From Whitmania pigra (taxonomy: Eukaryota; Annelida; Clitellata; Hirudinida; Haemopidae), in NCBI GenBank assembly GCA_021613335.1, contig JAJTWR010000302.1, forward strand, positions 427,501 through 491,500: a stretch of 64,000 nucleotides of DNA. The letters run 5' to 3'. Below, in pieces: positions 24,009 to 35,741 of the stretch (within the stretch, counting starts at the first letter, position 1; each line of letters opens with the position of its first letter). The position numbers and the translations under genes are program-made. The notes under the pieces are model-generated. The model was not told the origin of the DNA, did not search any database, and saw only the letters and a program-made list of their open reading frames with translations.

Positions 24009-26650
24009 ATGTGTTATGGGTATAATATCATCATTATTATTATTAATTAATTTTTATAATTTAATTACGTAATATTCAGTTTATTTTGCTGTAATAGAAA
24101 TCAACCTCATTGGGTTTTCCAGATCAATAAAATATCCTTCTTACTCCAACTTATCTTCTTGGCTCCTCAATAATAAGGATAGCACAGATATAATATTGGC
24201 GACCAGGTTTTAAGGACCAAAATGGCACAAGATAAGGGTATTACTGAACGGCTGCTGGACTATATAACGAACGAGACGATATAACGAATAACGAATTAGT
24301 TTTTATAACGAATTCTTAAGTATAATTCAATTCGTTATTTCGATCAAAATGTTTGCACTTATTTCGTTCACAATATATAGGAATAAAAAAACAAATTTTA
24401 TTTAATAAATAAAACTAGTAAATTTAACTTTATCGCATTTTCCAAGGGGAGGGCGGAAGGGGGGAAAACCCTTGCACTGTCTGAGAATATGATCTTTTTT
24501 TGGCTTCTGGCCAACATTCATGGGAGCAGATCCTTGCAAAACCATCTGGTCTAAAGTCCGAAGAGGGCCGTTTCCATCCAAATGACGTCCATGACTAGCC
24601 AACAAAACCAACCAATCAATCAATCAATCTTACAAGTATTGCTACAAATACCTAGTCCCACCGATTTTACACTAACTTTCAAACTGGTGATCGAAGCACA
24701 AATGTTAAAACTCTGGCGAACATAATTAACATATTATCTTTTATTCGTCGGTTTAAATTTGTATTTTGCACATAAAAATTATTTAAATATTGTTGTAGAC
24801 GAAATAACAAATTTTTGTTATAAGATCAAATTCTTTGGAAAAATTTGGGAAAGATGTTTGGAGTAAAAGTCACAATTTTCAAAAGATTTGATTTCTTTAG
24901 GTTGACTATTGAAGATATGGATTTCGACACATATTCGCTGACAGTGAACCGCATGTGCGAACTAGCTCAATATGACAGCATGTCAAAGGAGGACTGTAAA
25001 TGCATTGTCTTTGTCGCAGGATTGCAAGGAGACTCTTATGTAGAGTTGAGAACAAGACTATTGCAGAAGTTAGAGACAAATGATAATTGTACTCTTAAGG
25101 AATTGACAAAGGAGTGTCACTCTTTTATATCTGCACATATGGATTCCATCGCAATAGTCGGTACTGATCAAACTATCAATATAGTGCAATATAGACTGAA
25201 AGATAAAAAGTTTAATAAGGAACCCCCTAGCAAAGAGTTCGAACAAACTTTAAAGCAAAGATCATGCTTCAAATGTGGTGAAAAGGGACATTATGCGAAT
25301 AATTGTCCAAAAAGAAGCTGGAGAATAAAAAAAATCGAAGGTAGAACTAGCAAGCGGAGATTCACATCCATTGATTTTGGAATGATTCCGAAAGTTCGAA
25401 CGCAGTTAGATACGATTGCCGACATCAATATAATCGACACTGAGACTTGGAAAAGAATTGGATCACCAACATTGGAGGATGATTTTGTATCGTTAAAAGC
25501 TGCCAATGGGACACCCATTGAGACAAAGGGGTGGTTCGATGTAAAGTTTCTTTGCAATAACTATACTGGCCGAGGAAGTTGCTACGTGGCTGAAGGTGTG
25601 GTACAGTTATTGGGTATAGAGTGGATAAACCAGATCCCACCTGTAAAGCTGTAAAATTGAGCATACAAAATTGGATGAAGGCAAACATCTCGCAAAGGAA
25701 TTGTCGAAGAAATATCCAAACGTTTTTAAGAAAGGATTGGTAAGGTTCACAAAGAAAAAGGCGCAGTTGATTCCGAATCAAAAAGCACAACCAAGTTTTG
25801 TAGACCAAGGAAAATTCCATACGCACTGGAAGAAGATGTCGATAAGAATATTGACCGCCTTGTACAACAAGGAGTTTAAAAAAGGTCGACTATAGCAATT
25901 GGGATGCACCTATTGTGGTAGTCTCAAAGAAGAATGGAAGCGTCAGGAACTGTGCCGTCTTTAAAACCGGACTCAGCAATGCGTTAGAAATGCATCGACA
26001 TCCATTACCTACTCCAGAAGAAATCGTTGCTCGTTTAAAACAAAGAGTATGGTTCACACAGATCGATTTCGCTGATGCCTATTTACAAATGGAAGTTGAA
26101 GAAGACTCGAAGGAACTGTTGACAATAAGTACACAGAGAGGACTTTCCAGTATCAAAGATTACCCTTCGGAGATAAATGTGCCCCAGGCATTTTTCAAGA
26201 AGCTATGGACTGCATCCTTACGGGATTAGAGGGCTGTGAGACTTACTTGGACGACGTGATCGTGACAGGATCGACGCTGGAGGAAACATAGACGAGTGAT
26301 TTACGACATCGAAGCAAACAGGAAAATAGTGCGTCGACACGTCAAGCAATTGAAACCACGTAGTACTGATGGAGTTCTAAAAGAATTATTCTATGTGTTC
26401 GATTTACCACTCAATCAGGTTGATTAAACTAAACAGGCAGCGGAATCAACGGTAATGAAGAACAAGGATGAAATCGAACAGGCACCCGCTGAAGAAGAGT
26501 ATACAAACACAGTACCCGAATGCAATGATAAGTTGCCAGTATATGAGGAAAACATTATACATGAGTTGAACCATTCTCGTAAACACCAAGGCCAAAAAGG
26601 ATGCGAAGACCTCCAAGTAGATTAGAAATAGATCCATCAAGGAGCCCAGG
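24009..26650 (+). mobile_element. Degenerate Gypsy-type LTR retrotransposon
   Basis: A probable short 5' LTR (about 24010-24200) is followed by a primer-site-like TTGGCGACCAGG and a gag start at 24222. After a foreign insert (about 24262-24840), a 269-residue frame (24845-25654) holds the end of gag, a CCHC zinc knuckle (CFKCGEKGHYANNC) and a protease-like stretch in which the usual DTG reads DTI. Reverse transcriptase follows (KKNGSVRNC, QIDFADAYLQM; after a frameshift LPFGDKCAPGIFQ, YLDDVIVTG). It then jumps to a pol C-terminal tail (RRHVKQLKPR). RNase H, the integrase core and the 3' LTR are missing. It is inactive. Confidence 0.8.
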
Positions 26651-26876
26651 TAATTTCAATAATAATATGAGTTGACTACAAACTCCGATCATTTTAACAA
26701 TAACAAAAAACTGTTTAAAAGGATGCAATCAAATTTATTACCAAAAAATGCATTAAATTAATTGTCGTCAATCTATAAATCGGTATATTTAAATGTTAAT
26801 TAGGAATTTGAAACCAGGTGAAAATTCCAAAGAACAGCATAGTCAGTTCTTGAATCCTTGAGGTTTTGCTTTGCCT

Positions 26877-27639
26877 TTATAAGTCTACTTCACAGACAAA
26901 GCAGTTAACCCATTCACAGGGATCATCGATCCAGAGCAGACTATTGCTATTGTCAGCCACGAAGTACATGCAATCTTCATTTCCTTTAGCGTTGTTGGGT
27001 TCTCCTGGGAGCCAGTTTGTGTACAGCATCTCCATCTTGGTACCACGGTTGGGGACCCAGGTAAACGGACCATTGGAGCACTTTCTTCTCCCGGCAGCCC
27101 AAAATGCAGGCTGGGTAACGGCAGGGTTCATGCAGGACGCTTAAACAAAAAAAAATTGCAATGAAATTAAATTAACAAATAATGCGTACGAGTACAAAAA
27201 TAATCTGAACAAAATAATTTTAGAACCAGTAAATACACAATAAATAGTAATAATAAAAGAGTAAATAAATAAATTTACAACAATACCCTTTATCGGTTCG
27301 ATCACTTTTATCAGTGGGTTTTTGCTGGCAGCACTTGTGATGGTCACAAGATGGGAACCCAACTGATTGCAGGTCTTCAGAGCTTCGTCCCAATTAAGCT
27401 TCGTTGAGAAAGCCTTGTAGCACTTGTTCTGCTGCTCGAAGTAGGTGAAGCCTGCTGGACATGACCCACACTCTGAAATTAAAAATAAAATTAAATTGAA
27501 CATAAAGAATTTGAAAGATAACTTAATCGAGTCTTGAATCTGAAACTAGAAATAAAGTTAATTAAAAAGGAAACTCACTCTGACTGAATCCTTCATAGGG
27601 AAGGAGTACAAAGAAGAAAAAATACACCAAGAAAAGCAT
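26877..27639 (-). CDS. Lectin gene 4: secreted C-type lectin, altered WND
   Basis: Complement exons 27579-27639, 27287-27472 and 26877-27139 give 169 aa with the standard phase-1 plan. It has a signal peptide (MLFLVYFF...), CGSCPAGFTYF, FWAAGRRKC, LPGEPNN and NCFVCEVDL, stop TAA. The WND motif reads WID, replacing one Ca2+ ligand, and FWTAG reads FWAAG. The fold should hold but Ca2+-dependent sugar binding may be weakened. A second first exon (C, 28493-28553) lies 0.85 kb upstream on the same strand. Confidence 0.85.
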
Positions 27640-28490
27640 TCTAACGAACCAAATGAACCAGCACGACTGAACTCGAATCGTCTGCTTTTTTTAATCACTC
27701 TAGAGAACTTTTCTCAACAATTTTAATTTTCAAATGTCTGTTGCAATTTAAATGCAAACCTTAAGGTTAGGCAATTTGGGCTATTGATTACCTAGCTCGT
27801 TTACTTGCGGCATGCCAGTTAGCTAGTAGTGTGCATTGGTCACTTGATTTTTTACATGAATTGAACTAGTCACCATATTTGTAGGTAAAATTAAAATAAA
27901 TAAACGCAAGATGATACAAATGATTTGAATGTTAATATTTAATTTCATAAATAATACCAAAACTTTGACGTTTCAGGAAACTAGTTGGACAGAAATGGTG
28001 AGGGCGGGTAAAGAAACTGCGCTGGCTGATAATTCGAGAGGTTAAATTCGATCGACTGGTTGGCTGTACAAATTGTTCTAATACCGGTTTCTGATCGATT
28101 TTTAAATATTTTCAAGCAGTGATCACTATTACCATTTTTCTTATAATTTTAAATGTGGTATGTCAATCTGAGAATCATGCACGCAATGTTTTATGAATGT
28201 CCTACCTATGTAAATCCAGATCTTGCAGTACAGATGGACTTAATTTTATTATATTATAATTTTATTACTGTATTATATTATAGATTTTTTATTATATAAT
28301 ATATTTGCATTTATTAACGATGTTGATAATAATAATAGGATTTTAAATTTTAATTGTTATTAAATTCATTATTCTAAAGAGTTCAGCAAGATTAAATTTG
28401 TGTTTGAATTACTGATATTTTAGTATTCTGTTAAATTTATAGAATAATGATTACGACAATAATAAGAATAAGATATCATGAGTAATACTT
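27640..28490. other. Spacer: inverted copy of the lectin unit flank
   Basis: No gene. It contains the reverse complement of the 9060-9790 block (ATTACCTAGC..., GGTTTCTGATCGATTTTTAAATATT), confirming that the array is inverted here relative to 7-16 kb. Confidence 0.65.
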
Positions 28491-28492
28491 AC

Positions 28493-28553
28493 TTTGACTA
28501 AGTCCATTTGATGAAAAGAGAACAATCGCGAAGAGAATAACTAAGATCGACAT
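28493..28553 (-). CDS. Alternative first coding exon C upstream of lectin gene 4
   Basis: A 61-base exon (MSILVILFAIV...GLSQ) ends in phase 1 with donor A|GTAAG. It is compatible in frame with the gene 4 exon 2 acceptor at 27472. A TATAAATA box lies about 40 bases upstream on the complement (near 28592). The exon 2C that once followed is reduced to its edge near 28222. Confidence 0.5.
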
Positions 28554-28800
28554 CTTGAATTCTCAAACATAGATCCTTACATCTGCTTCTTATTTATAGC
28601 TTACATTACATACCTGTGAAAGTAGCGAGGCCTTGAGTTGATGATTTATTTACATCAGGAATAAAAATAGTAAAAAAATAACTTTATGATATATTATCTT
28701 TATAATATATTACCTTTATGATATGTTATCTTCATGATATCTTATAATATATAATTAAAATAATGTGTCTAGGTCTATCTATAGCCTATAAACTCAGTAT

Positions 28801-30033
28801 CAGGGGTGTGTAACAGGTACCCTCGAGCCACTACCCGCCCCGCCAGACCAGTTGGTGTGGCCCCCGAATAATATTTTGATTTTTATAATTACCAACTTTT
28901 ATTTCAAATTTGTTCGAAATCGTGAATGTAGTTTTATCGTTTTCGATTTGACCACATAAAAAATGACGAAAGTGGGCAAATACGTTGCGCCTTTTTATTT
29001 TAAAACAAGGATATGGATATGGGCGAATATACCAATTTGGAATTTGAGGAAAGTAATTGAATAGTTCATGGTAAATAAGCAACAAGATGTTACCTATTCA
29101 GCAATGAGGATTGGTTAAATTACCTTTCTTTTCTAACTGCAATGTAAACAGCTGTTGGTGATCAAGATGTATAACATTATTTGTTCATTTGAAAATGTAC
29201 TTACAATTTTTAATACGCAGTTGTATAGAACAACACTCATCCATTTTCCTACTCTCAGAAAAACAGAAATAGCTGATTTGGATGGCTCCAAATATGCTGA
29301 AAATGTTAACAAGTTGTGCCCTGAATTTTCAAACAGATTTGAAGATTTCAGGAAATTTGAAAAATATTTCAAACTATTTTCGCAACCATTTGATGTTGCA
29401 CCAGAGGACAGTCCCGAAAGCTGTCAAATGGAGCTGATAGACTTACAGTCTGATATGGGCTTGATGAGAGCATATGATAGCAAAGACATGGTAAATTTTT
29501 ACAAAGAATACATGTGCGTTAAACATCCAAATTTATGATTTCAATTTTTGGCAGCACATTGTTGTGAGCAATTTTTTCAAGGATGAAATTTACTAAAAGT
29601 CGATACTGAAGTCAGCTTCGTGTTACTAATTTATTATTCAGATCAGACATTGATAAACTATTCAAAAATGCAAAATACCAAGTATTTTTTTATAATTTTA
29701 TATCACATTAATAAAGTAAGACAATATTGGAATATCAAGTTTTTAGTTTCAAGTTTATTCATAGTATTAGTGAATGTACTTAAGTAACTAAACTATAGTT
29801 ATTATAAGAGTACATTTCGTTACGGTAGCCAGCCACCATTGTTGTTACAAAGTTTAAATATCGCCCAACATTAGGAAATGCTCTATGCTCTATGGCAGCG
29901 CAGGCTGGGTTTCGAACTCGACACATTACGACTGTTGCCATTAACTCCGTATGCAGACACGTAACCCATTCGGCTAACCTGCACGCTACAAAGTTCAAAT
30001 GTGGCCCAACATTGGAAAATGTTGCACACCCTG
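28801..30033 (+). mobile_element. hAT-1 element with both ends
   Basis: The left end CAGGGGTGTGTAACA and right end TGTTGCACACCCTG are terminal inverted repeats. The flanks CTCAGTAT (28793-28800) and CTCTATAT (30034-30041) fit an aged 8 bp target duplication. A 127-residue frame (29155-29538) is hAT transposase (FPTLRKTEIADLDGSKYAE, ELIDLQSDMGLMRAYDSKDM). It carries a nested SINE at 29885-29990. Confidence 0.85.
29885..29990 (-). mobile_element. tRNA-derived SINE copy with both promoter boxes
   Basis: The complement reads GCAGGTTAGCCGAATGGGTTA (A-box-like) and, about 50 bases on, GAGTTCGAAACCC (B-box-like), the spacing of an RNA polymerase III internal promoter. It is flanked by near-identical 34-base direct repeats (29849-29882 and 29988-30021, ACAAAGTT[T/C]AAAT...), consistent with insertion into the hAT-1 right end. 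Confidence 0.75.
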
Positions 30034-30293
30034 CTCTATATAATACAATTTTTGTCGTTCGTGAAACTAATTATCTTGCAAATAAATGAATAAAAAACAA
30101 TAACAATAATTTTAATCAATTTACTCAAAAAACATCATTAAGATGAATCCTATCGTGCGATAATCGACACTACCAGTGCGAGCAAGAACCTTTGGTCTAG
30201 AATTCGTCATCTTTTCGGATGAATATTTTTTCAATGTTTCAGTCTATCATATTTATTTCACAATTTCATAAATCGTGCATCTTCGTTGTACCC

Positions 30294-30869
30294 TTATTGA
30301 GAAGATGGCAGCCTGACGAATACAACTTAACATACTCAATGTATGATACGCCAACTTGATGATAAACTCCTTTTTGACGCTAGACTTTACCTTAACCATA
30401 TCCCTAAAGCTTATCCTTTGCTGAGAGTATTAATATTCATATTAATAACATCAGTTTTCCCGATTAATTCAGCGTTAAATGTTCACGATATTATTAAATG
30501 CTACGTTTCTAAATTTGTTTTCAAAAATCATACGAAAAATATCTTGCATAATTTTAAACATTATTTTTTACCAAATAAATTTCTAATAATTTATTATTAA
30601 CTTCACCACGACGGCTGCATAAATAAATTCCTTCATCAACCATCATTCTGAAAACTGGAAGAAGAAAGTGTTCCATTAATCCGTTTGTCTGGGCGTTCAA
30701 AGATGGAATCAGGATTGACATGAATTACACGAATTGGCTTCCCGATGAACCGGATAACTTGGGCGGAAACACGTGCCTGCAGATTGTCGTTGATAAAAGA
30801 ATCAAGCTCGGGTGGAGTGATATGCTTTGTGATAACGAAAACTGCTTTATTTGTGAGATCGATCTGTGA
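30294..30869 (+). pseudogene. C-type lectin exon 3C relic on + strand
   Basis: The exon 3C region 30611-30869 reads HKFLHQPSF, then FWTAG is broken by TGA (TTCTGAAAACTGG) and one base is missing. NYTNWLPDEPDN, GWSDMLCDNENC and the stop at 30867 remain. The acceptor is ACG as in the 11.3 kb copy. Sequence 30294-30600 is intron 2 of the same unit. No exon C or 2C is attached. Confidence 0.8.
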
Positions 30870-31381
30870 TCAGCTGGTTTTCATCTCAAAAGATAAACAT
30901 TCCCAAGAACATTGTTAAAAAATGATTTTTTTTATTTTTAACCCAAAGTGCAGGAGCTTTATTGGATCATCCGAATAAGTGAAAATTTGTTGTAAACTTT
31001 TAAACGATTTAATTTCTGTCGTTTTCAATATTTCTAAATTTTTCGTCATAAAGATTTAAGCTTTTTGAAGTGAAATATACGCTTATTTCCGATATCAAGA
31101 ACTTTCATACTTTTTTCGTAAAAGTTAATTTAATATTAATTCAAGGTGAAGCCGTGCTTAAGACATTTAAATATTAATATGAGTTGATTACAAACTCCGA
31201 TCATTTCAACCATAAACAAAAAACTGTTTTAAAGTATGCAATCAAATTTATTTTCAAAAAATTAATGGTCGTCATTTTTTGAATTTCAATTAAAATTAGT
31301 ATATTTAAATGTTAATTTGGAATTTGAAACCTGGTGAAAATTGCAAAGGACAGCATGAATCCATGAGGTTTTGCCTTGCCT

Positions 31382-32126
31382 TCATAAGTCTACTTCACAG
31401 ACAAAGCAGTTAACCCATTCACATGGATCGTCGTTCCATTGCAGATTATTGCTATCGTCAGCCACAAAGTACATGCAATCTTCATTTCCTTTAGCGTTAT
31501 TTGGTTCTCCTGGGTGCCAGTTTGTATACAGCATCTCCATCTTGATACCAGGGTTGGGGACCCAAGTGAACGGACCATTGGAGCACTTTCTTCTTCCGGC
31601 AGTCCAAAACGTAGGCAGGTTAATGATGGGCGGGTTCGTGCAGTACGCTTAAACAAAAAATGGGATGCAGTGAAATTAAATTAACAAATAATGCGTACGA
31701 GTAAAAAATAATCTGAACGAAATAATTTTAGAACCAGTAAATACACAATAAATAGTAATAATACAGTAAATAATTAAATTTACAACAATACCCTTTATCG
31801 GGTCGACAACTTCGTTCAGTGGGTTCGTGCTGTCATCACTTGTGATGGTAACAAGATGAGAACCCAAATCATCGCATGTCTTCAGAGCTTCGTCCCAATT
31901 TACCTTCGTCGAGAAAGCCTTGTAGCACTTGTTCTGCTGCGGGAAATAGGTGAAGCCTTCTGGACATAACCAACAATCCGGAACTAAAAATAAATTTGAA
32001 TTGAACATATAGAATTTTATAGAATATGACAATCATAAGATTAAGATATCACAAGTAATACTTACGTTGGCTAAGTCCATTTGATGAAAAGAGAACAATC
32101 GCGAAGAGAAGAACTAAGATCGACAT
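31382..32126 (-). CDS. Lectin gene 5: secreted C-type lectin using exon C
   Basis: Complement exons 32066-32126, 31792-31983 and 31382-31647 give 172 aa. The signal peptide is the C type (MSILVLLF...). Exon 2 is 192 bases because its acceptor (TTTTTAG|TTCCGGATTGT) lies six bases further out, adding two residues. Exon 3 carries one extra codon (CTNPPIINLPTFWTAG). EPN (WHPGEPNN) and WND (LQWNDDPC) are intact. The much-cited open frame overlapping exon 3 is out of frame; the lectin frame has no ATG of its own. It joins the C promoter directly to a B-type lectin body. Confidence 0.85.
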
Positions 32127-32353
32127 CTTGAATTCTCAAACGTAGATCCTTACATCTGTTTCTTATTTATAGCTTACCGTACATACGTGTGAAAGTAGCG
32201 AGGCCTTGAGATGATGATTTAATTACAACATCAGAAATAAAAATAATAATAATATAACTTTATGATATATTATCTGTTTAATATTTTACCTTTATGATAT
32301 ATTATTTTTGTAATAATGTGTCTGGGTCTATCTATAGCTTATAAACTTTGTAT

Positions 32354-33190
32354 CAGAGGTGTGCAACAGGCGGCACGCGAGCCACTACCCGTCCCGCCAG
32401 ACCAGTTAATGTGGCCCCCGAATATTATTTTGATTTTTATAATTATCAACTTTTATTTTTTATTTTTTTTTTTTATTTGTTCGAAATCGTAAAAGTGGTT
32501 TTATTGTTTTTGAATTGACCACATCAAATATTACGAAAGTCGGCAAATATGTTGCGCCTTTTTATTTTAAAAAAAGGCGGATAAAACATATTTTCAAGTA
32601 GTTTTATGTAAAAACTAGACATAGTGCGTATTTCAGGTAAGTTGTATATTTAAAGGTCAATAATATTTAGTAACTGTTTTAAATTAGAATGATAACACAT
32701 TAACAATATTTCTTGGACATAAATTTAATTGTAAGGATATGGGAGAATATACCAATATTTGGAATTTAATTAAAGCAATTGAACAGTTCATGTTAAATAA
32801 GCAACAAGATGTTACCTATTTCAGCAATGAGGATTGTTTAATTGATCTTGCCTTTCTAACTTACATCTTACACATCTTGTCGAACTAAATGTGAAGCTCA
32901 ATGTAAACAGCTGTTGATGAACAAGATGTACTAATATATTTCTTCATTCGAAAATAAACTTACAATTTTTAATACACAGTTTTATAGAACACCACTCGAC
33001 CATTTTCCTACTTTTTCTCTCAGAAAAGCAGAAATTACTTATTTGGATGGCTCCACACAAGCTTAAAATGTTGACAAGTTGTGCACTAAATTTTCAAACA
33101 GATTTGAAGGTTTCAAGAAATGTGAAAAATATTTCAAACTATTTTCTCAACAATTTGATGTTGCACCAGTGGACAGTCCACAGTAAACAA
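32354..33190 (+). mobile_element. hAT-1 remnant
   Basis: The left end CAGAGGTGTGCAACA is preceded by CTTTGTAT, close to the shared target sequence. Transposase sequence is recognisable but broken by stops and small indels (NDLAFL, FSLRKAEI, DLDGS regions). The right end is lost. Confidence 0.65.
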
Positions 33191-33235
33191 TTTTATTGAT
33201 AAATGTAAATTCTGTTGAAGATAACGAATATTATT

Positions 33236-33401
33236 TCTGATCAATGAAGGTCCCCAAAAGTACTTGTACTTATACGTAATTACATTTGAAAGTACTTATA
33301 CTTACACTTAAGTACATTGCCTGCAGCGAACTTGTACCTGTACTTATAAGTACCTTCAGCCCAGGTACTTAGTACTTTTTTACAATACTTACGGCAGCAC
33401 T
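33236..33401 (+). mobile_element. hAT-2 right-end fragment
   Basis: Dense AAGTACTTGTACTTA motifs end in GGCAGCACTG. The flank GTTAAATGTTCA is the same as after the hAT-2 copy at 37500, so this end was duplicated with the host segment. Confidence 0.65.
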
Positions 33402-33784
33402 GGTTAAATGTTCATTTTCTAAATTTTACGTCATAAAGATTTAAGCTTTTTCAAAAGAAATATGCGCTTATTTCCAATATCAAGAAGTTTCATACTTTTT
33501 TGGTAAAAGTTAATTTAATATTAATTCCAGGTGAAGCCTTGCTTAAGAAATTTAAATATTAATATTAGTTGGGTACAAACTTCGATCATTTTACCAATAA
33601 CAAAAAACTGTTTAAAAGGATGCAATCAAATTTATTACCAAAAAATGCATTAAATTAATTGTCGTCAATCTAGATTTTCAATTAAAATTAGTATATTTAA
33701 ATGTTAATTTGGAATTTGAAACCAGGTGAAAATTCCTAAGGACAGCATAGTCAGTCCTTAAATCCATGAGGTTTTGCCTCGCCT

Positions 33785-34547
33785 TCACATGTCTACTTCA
33801 CAGACAAAGCAGTTAAGCGCTTCACATGGATCATCGTTCCAGAGAAGATTATTGCTATCGACAGCCACGAAGTGAATGCATTCTTCATTTCCTTTAGCGT
33901 TATTGGGTTCTCCTGGGAGCCAGTTTGTGTATAGCATATCCATCTTGATATCACGTTTGGGTACCCAGGTGAACGGACCATTGGAGCACTTTTTTCTCCC
34001 GGCAATCCAAAACGCAGGCTGGTTAAATTGCGGGTTCATGCAGGACGCTTAAACAAAAAATGAAATGCAATAAAATTATATTAACAAATAATGCGTACGA
34101 GTAAAAAATAATCTGAACGAAATAATTTTAGAACCGGTAAATACACAATAAATAGTAATAATAATACTGTAAATAAATAAATTTACAGCAATACCCTTTA
34201 TCGGGTCGATCACTTTTACCAGTGGGTTCGTGCTGGCAGCACTTGTCATTGTCACAAGATGGGAACCCAACTTATCGCAGGTCTTCAGAGCTTCGTCCCA
34301 ATTTACCTTCGTCGAGAAAGCCTTGTAGCACTTGTTCTGCTGCTTGAAGTAGGTGAAGCCTGCTGGACATAATCCACACTCTGAAATTAAAAATAACATT
34401 AAACTGAACATAAAGAATTTGAAATATACCTTAATCGTGACTTGAAACTCAAACCATAAATAAAGTTATTTCAAAAGTAACCTCACTCTGACTGAATCCT
34501 TCATATGGAAGGAGTACAAAGGAGAAAAAATACACCAAGAAAAGCAT
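33785..34547 (-). CDS. Lectin gene 6: secreted single-domain C-type lectin
   Basis: Complement exons 34487-34547, 34195-34380 and 33785-34047 give 169 aa. It has signal exon B (MLFLVYFFSFV...), donor GTGAGG, CGLCPAGFTYF, FWIAGRKKC, EPNN, LLWNDDPC and NCFVCEVDM. EPN and WND are complete. Exon C of a linked copy lies 0.93 kb upstream (35478-35538), giving a second possible promoter. A SINE sits 60-190 bases before the start codon, where the promoter of exon B would be. Confidence 0.88.
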
Positions 34548-34612
34548 TCTAACGAACCAAATGAACCAGCAGGGCACGTGTTTTTAGTAATTCTCATAAC
34601 ATATTAGGCTTG

Positions 34613-34740
34613 CAGGTTGGCCGAATGGGTTGGGTTGGCATGCGGCGGAAGTAACAGTCATTATGTGTCGTGTTCGCAACGAGACGGACCAGGGATCGCC
34701 CTCGGGTAGGCGCGATATATAAACGGTGTATCAGAATAAA
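34613..34740 (+). mobile_element. tRNA-derived SINE copy in the gene 6 promoter region
   Basis: It starts GCAGGTTGGCCGAATGGGTTGGG (A-box-like) and includes GTGTTCGCAACGAG at the B-box position. The usual lectin 5' flank (AATAAAAGCAGACGATTCGAG) is interrupted right after AACCAGCAGG. Confidence 0.7.
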
Positions 34741-34979
34741 AACATTGATTGATTCTCGTAATAACGTACTATTATATCTTCATAAAATGTCTACTTTCCG
34801 ACTGCTTTAGACCGGGTGTTCCTTATTTATTGATTTGCAACTTAAGCGAGCTAAACCTTAACAAGCATATTAATGTTATTATTATTATTATTATTATTAA
34901 TATTTGTTGTTGTTATTTATTCATTTATTTTACTTATTATAATTATTAAGATAATTAGTTTCACGAACGACCTCTAACA

Positions 34980-35538
34980 AAAATTGTAATATATAGAGCA
35001 GGATGATCACAAGATGAGCTTTCTGTTTGGCACAGGTTTCCGTGGCATTCTCCCAACTTTCTCTGCTTGCAAAAGCCTTGTAGCACTTATTCTCTTTTGA
35101 GAAGTAACTACAACTGAATCTACTACAGCAGAAACTACAACTGAATCTAAAACACCAGTTCCAGCAACAACTCAATCTACAACAGTAGCAAGTTTTTTGG
35201 ACAGATCATGCAGTACAGCTGGACTTAATGTTATTATATTATAGTTTCAATGTTATATTTTAATATAGATTTTTTATTATATTATTTATTTGCAATTATT
35301 AAAGATGTTGATAATAATATTAGGATTTTAAATTTTAATTATTATTAATTTCTTTATTCTAGAGAGTTCAGCAAGGTTAACTTTATGTTTGAATTATTGA
35401 TTTTTTGGTATTATGTTAAATTTTTAGAATGATAATTATGACAATAATTAGATTAAGATATCACGAGTAATACTTACGTTGACTAAGTCCATTTGATGAA
35501 AACAGAACAATCGCGAAGAGAAGAACTAAGATCGACAT
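34980..35538 (-). pseudogene. C-type lectin relic with repetitive insertion
   Basis: Exon C 35478-35538 is intact (MSILVLLFAIV...). Exon 2C (about 35005-35225) is cut at its 3' end after the KAHLVI region, where it abuts sequence found next to hAT-1 right ends elsewhere. About 83 bases (35108-35193) made of ACAACTGAATCTA-like units replace the KDFTY region. There is no exon 3C. Confidence 0.7.
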
Positions 35539-35741
35539 CTTGAATCCTCAAACATAGATACCTATATCAGCTTCTTCTTTATAGATTACCTTACATACAT
35601 GTGAAAGTAGCGAGGCCTTGAGATGATGATTTAATTACAACATCAGAAATAATAATAATAATATAACTTTATGATATATTATCTTTTTAATATATTACCT
35701 TTATGATATATTATCTTCATGGTAGCCTATAAACTGTGTAT

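Noticed and set aside
29885..29990. Possible functional tRNA gene
   Set aside because: A- and B-box-like motifs are present, but no cloverleaf or acceptor stem could be paired, and the unit recurs as a repeat.
31390..31656. 88-residue open frame on - across lectin gene 5 exon 3
   Set aside because: It is the shifted frame of the lectin exon. The correct frame (CTNPPIINLPTFWTAG...) is fully open but has no internal ATG.
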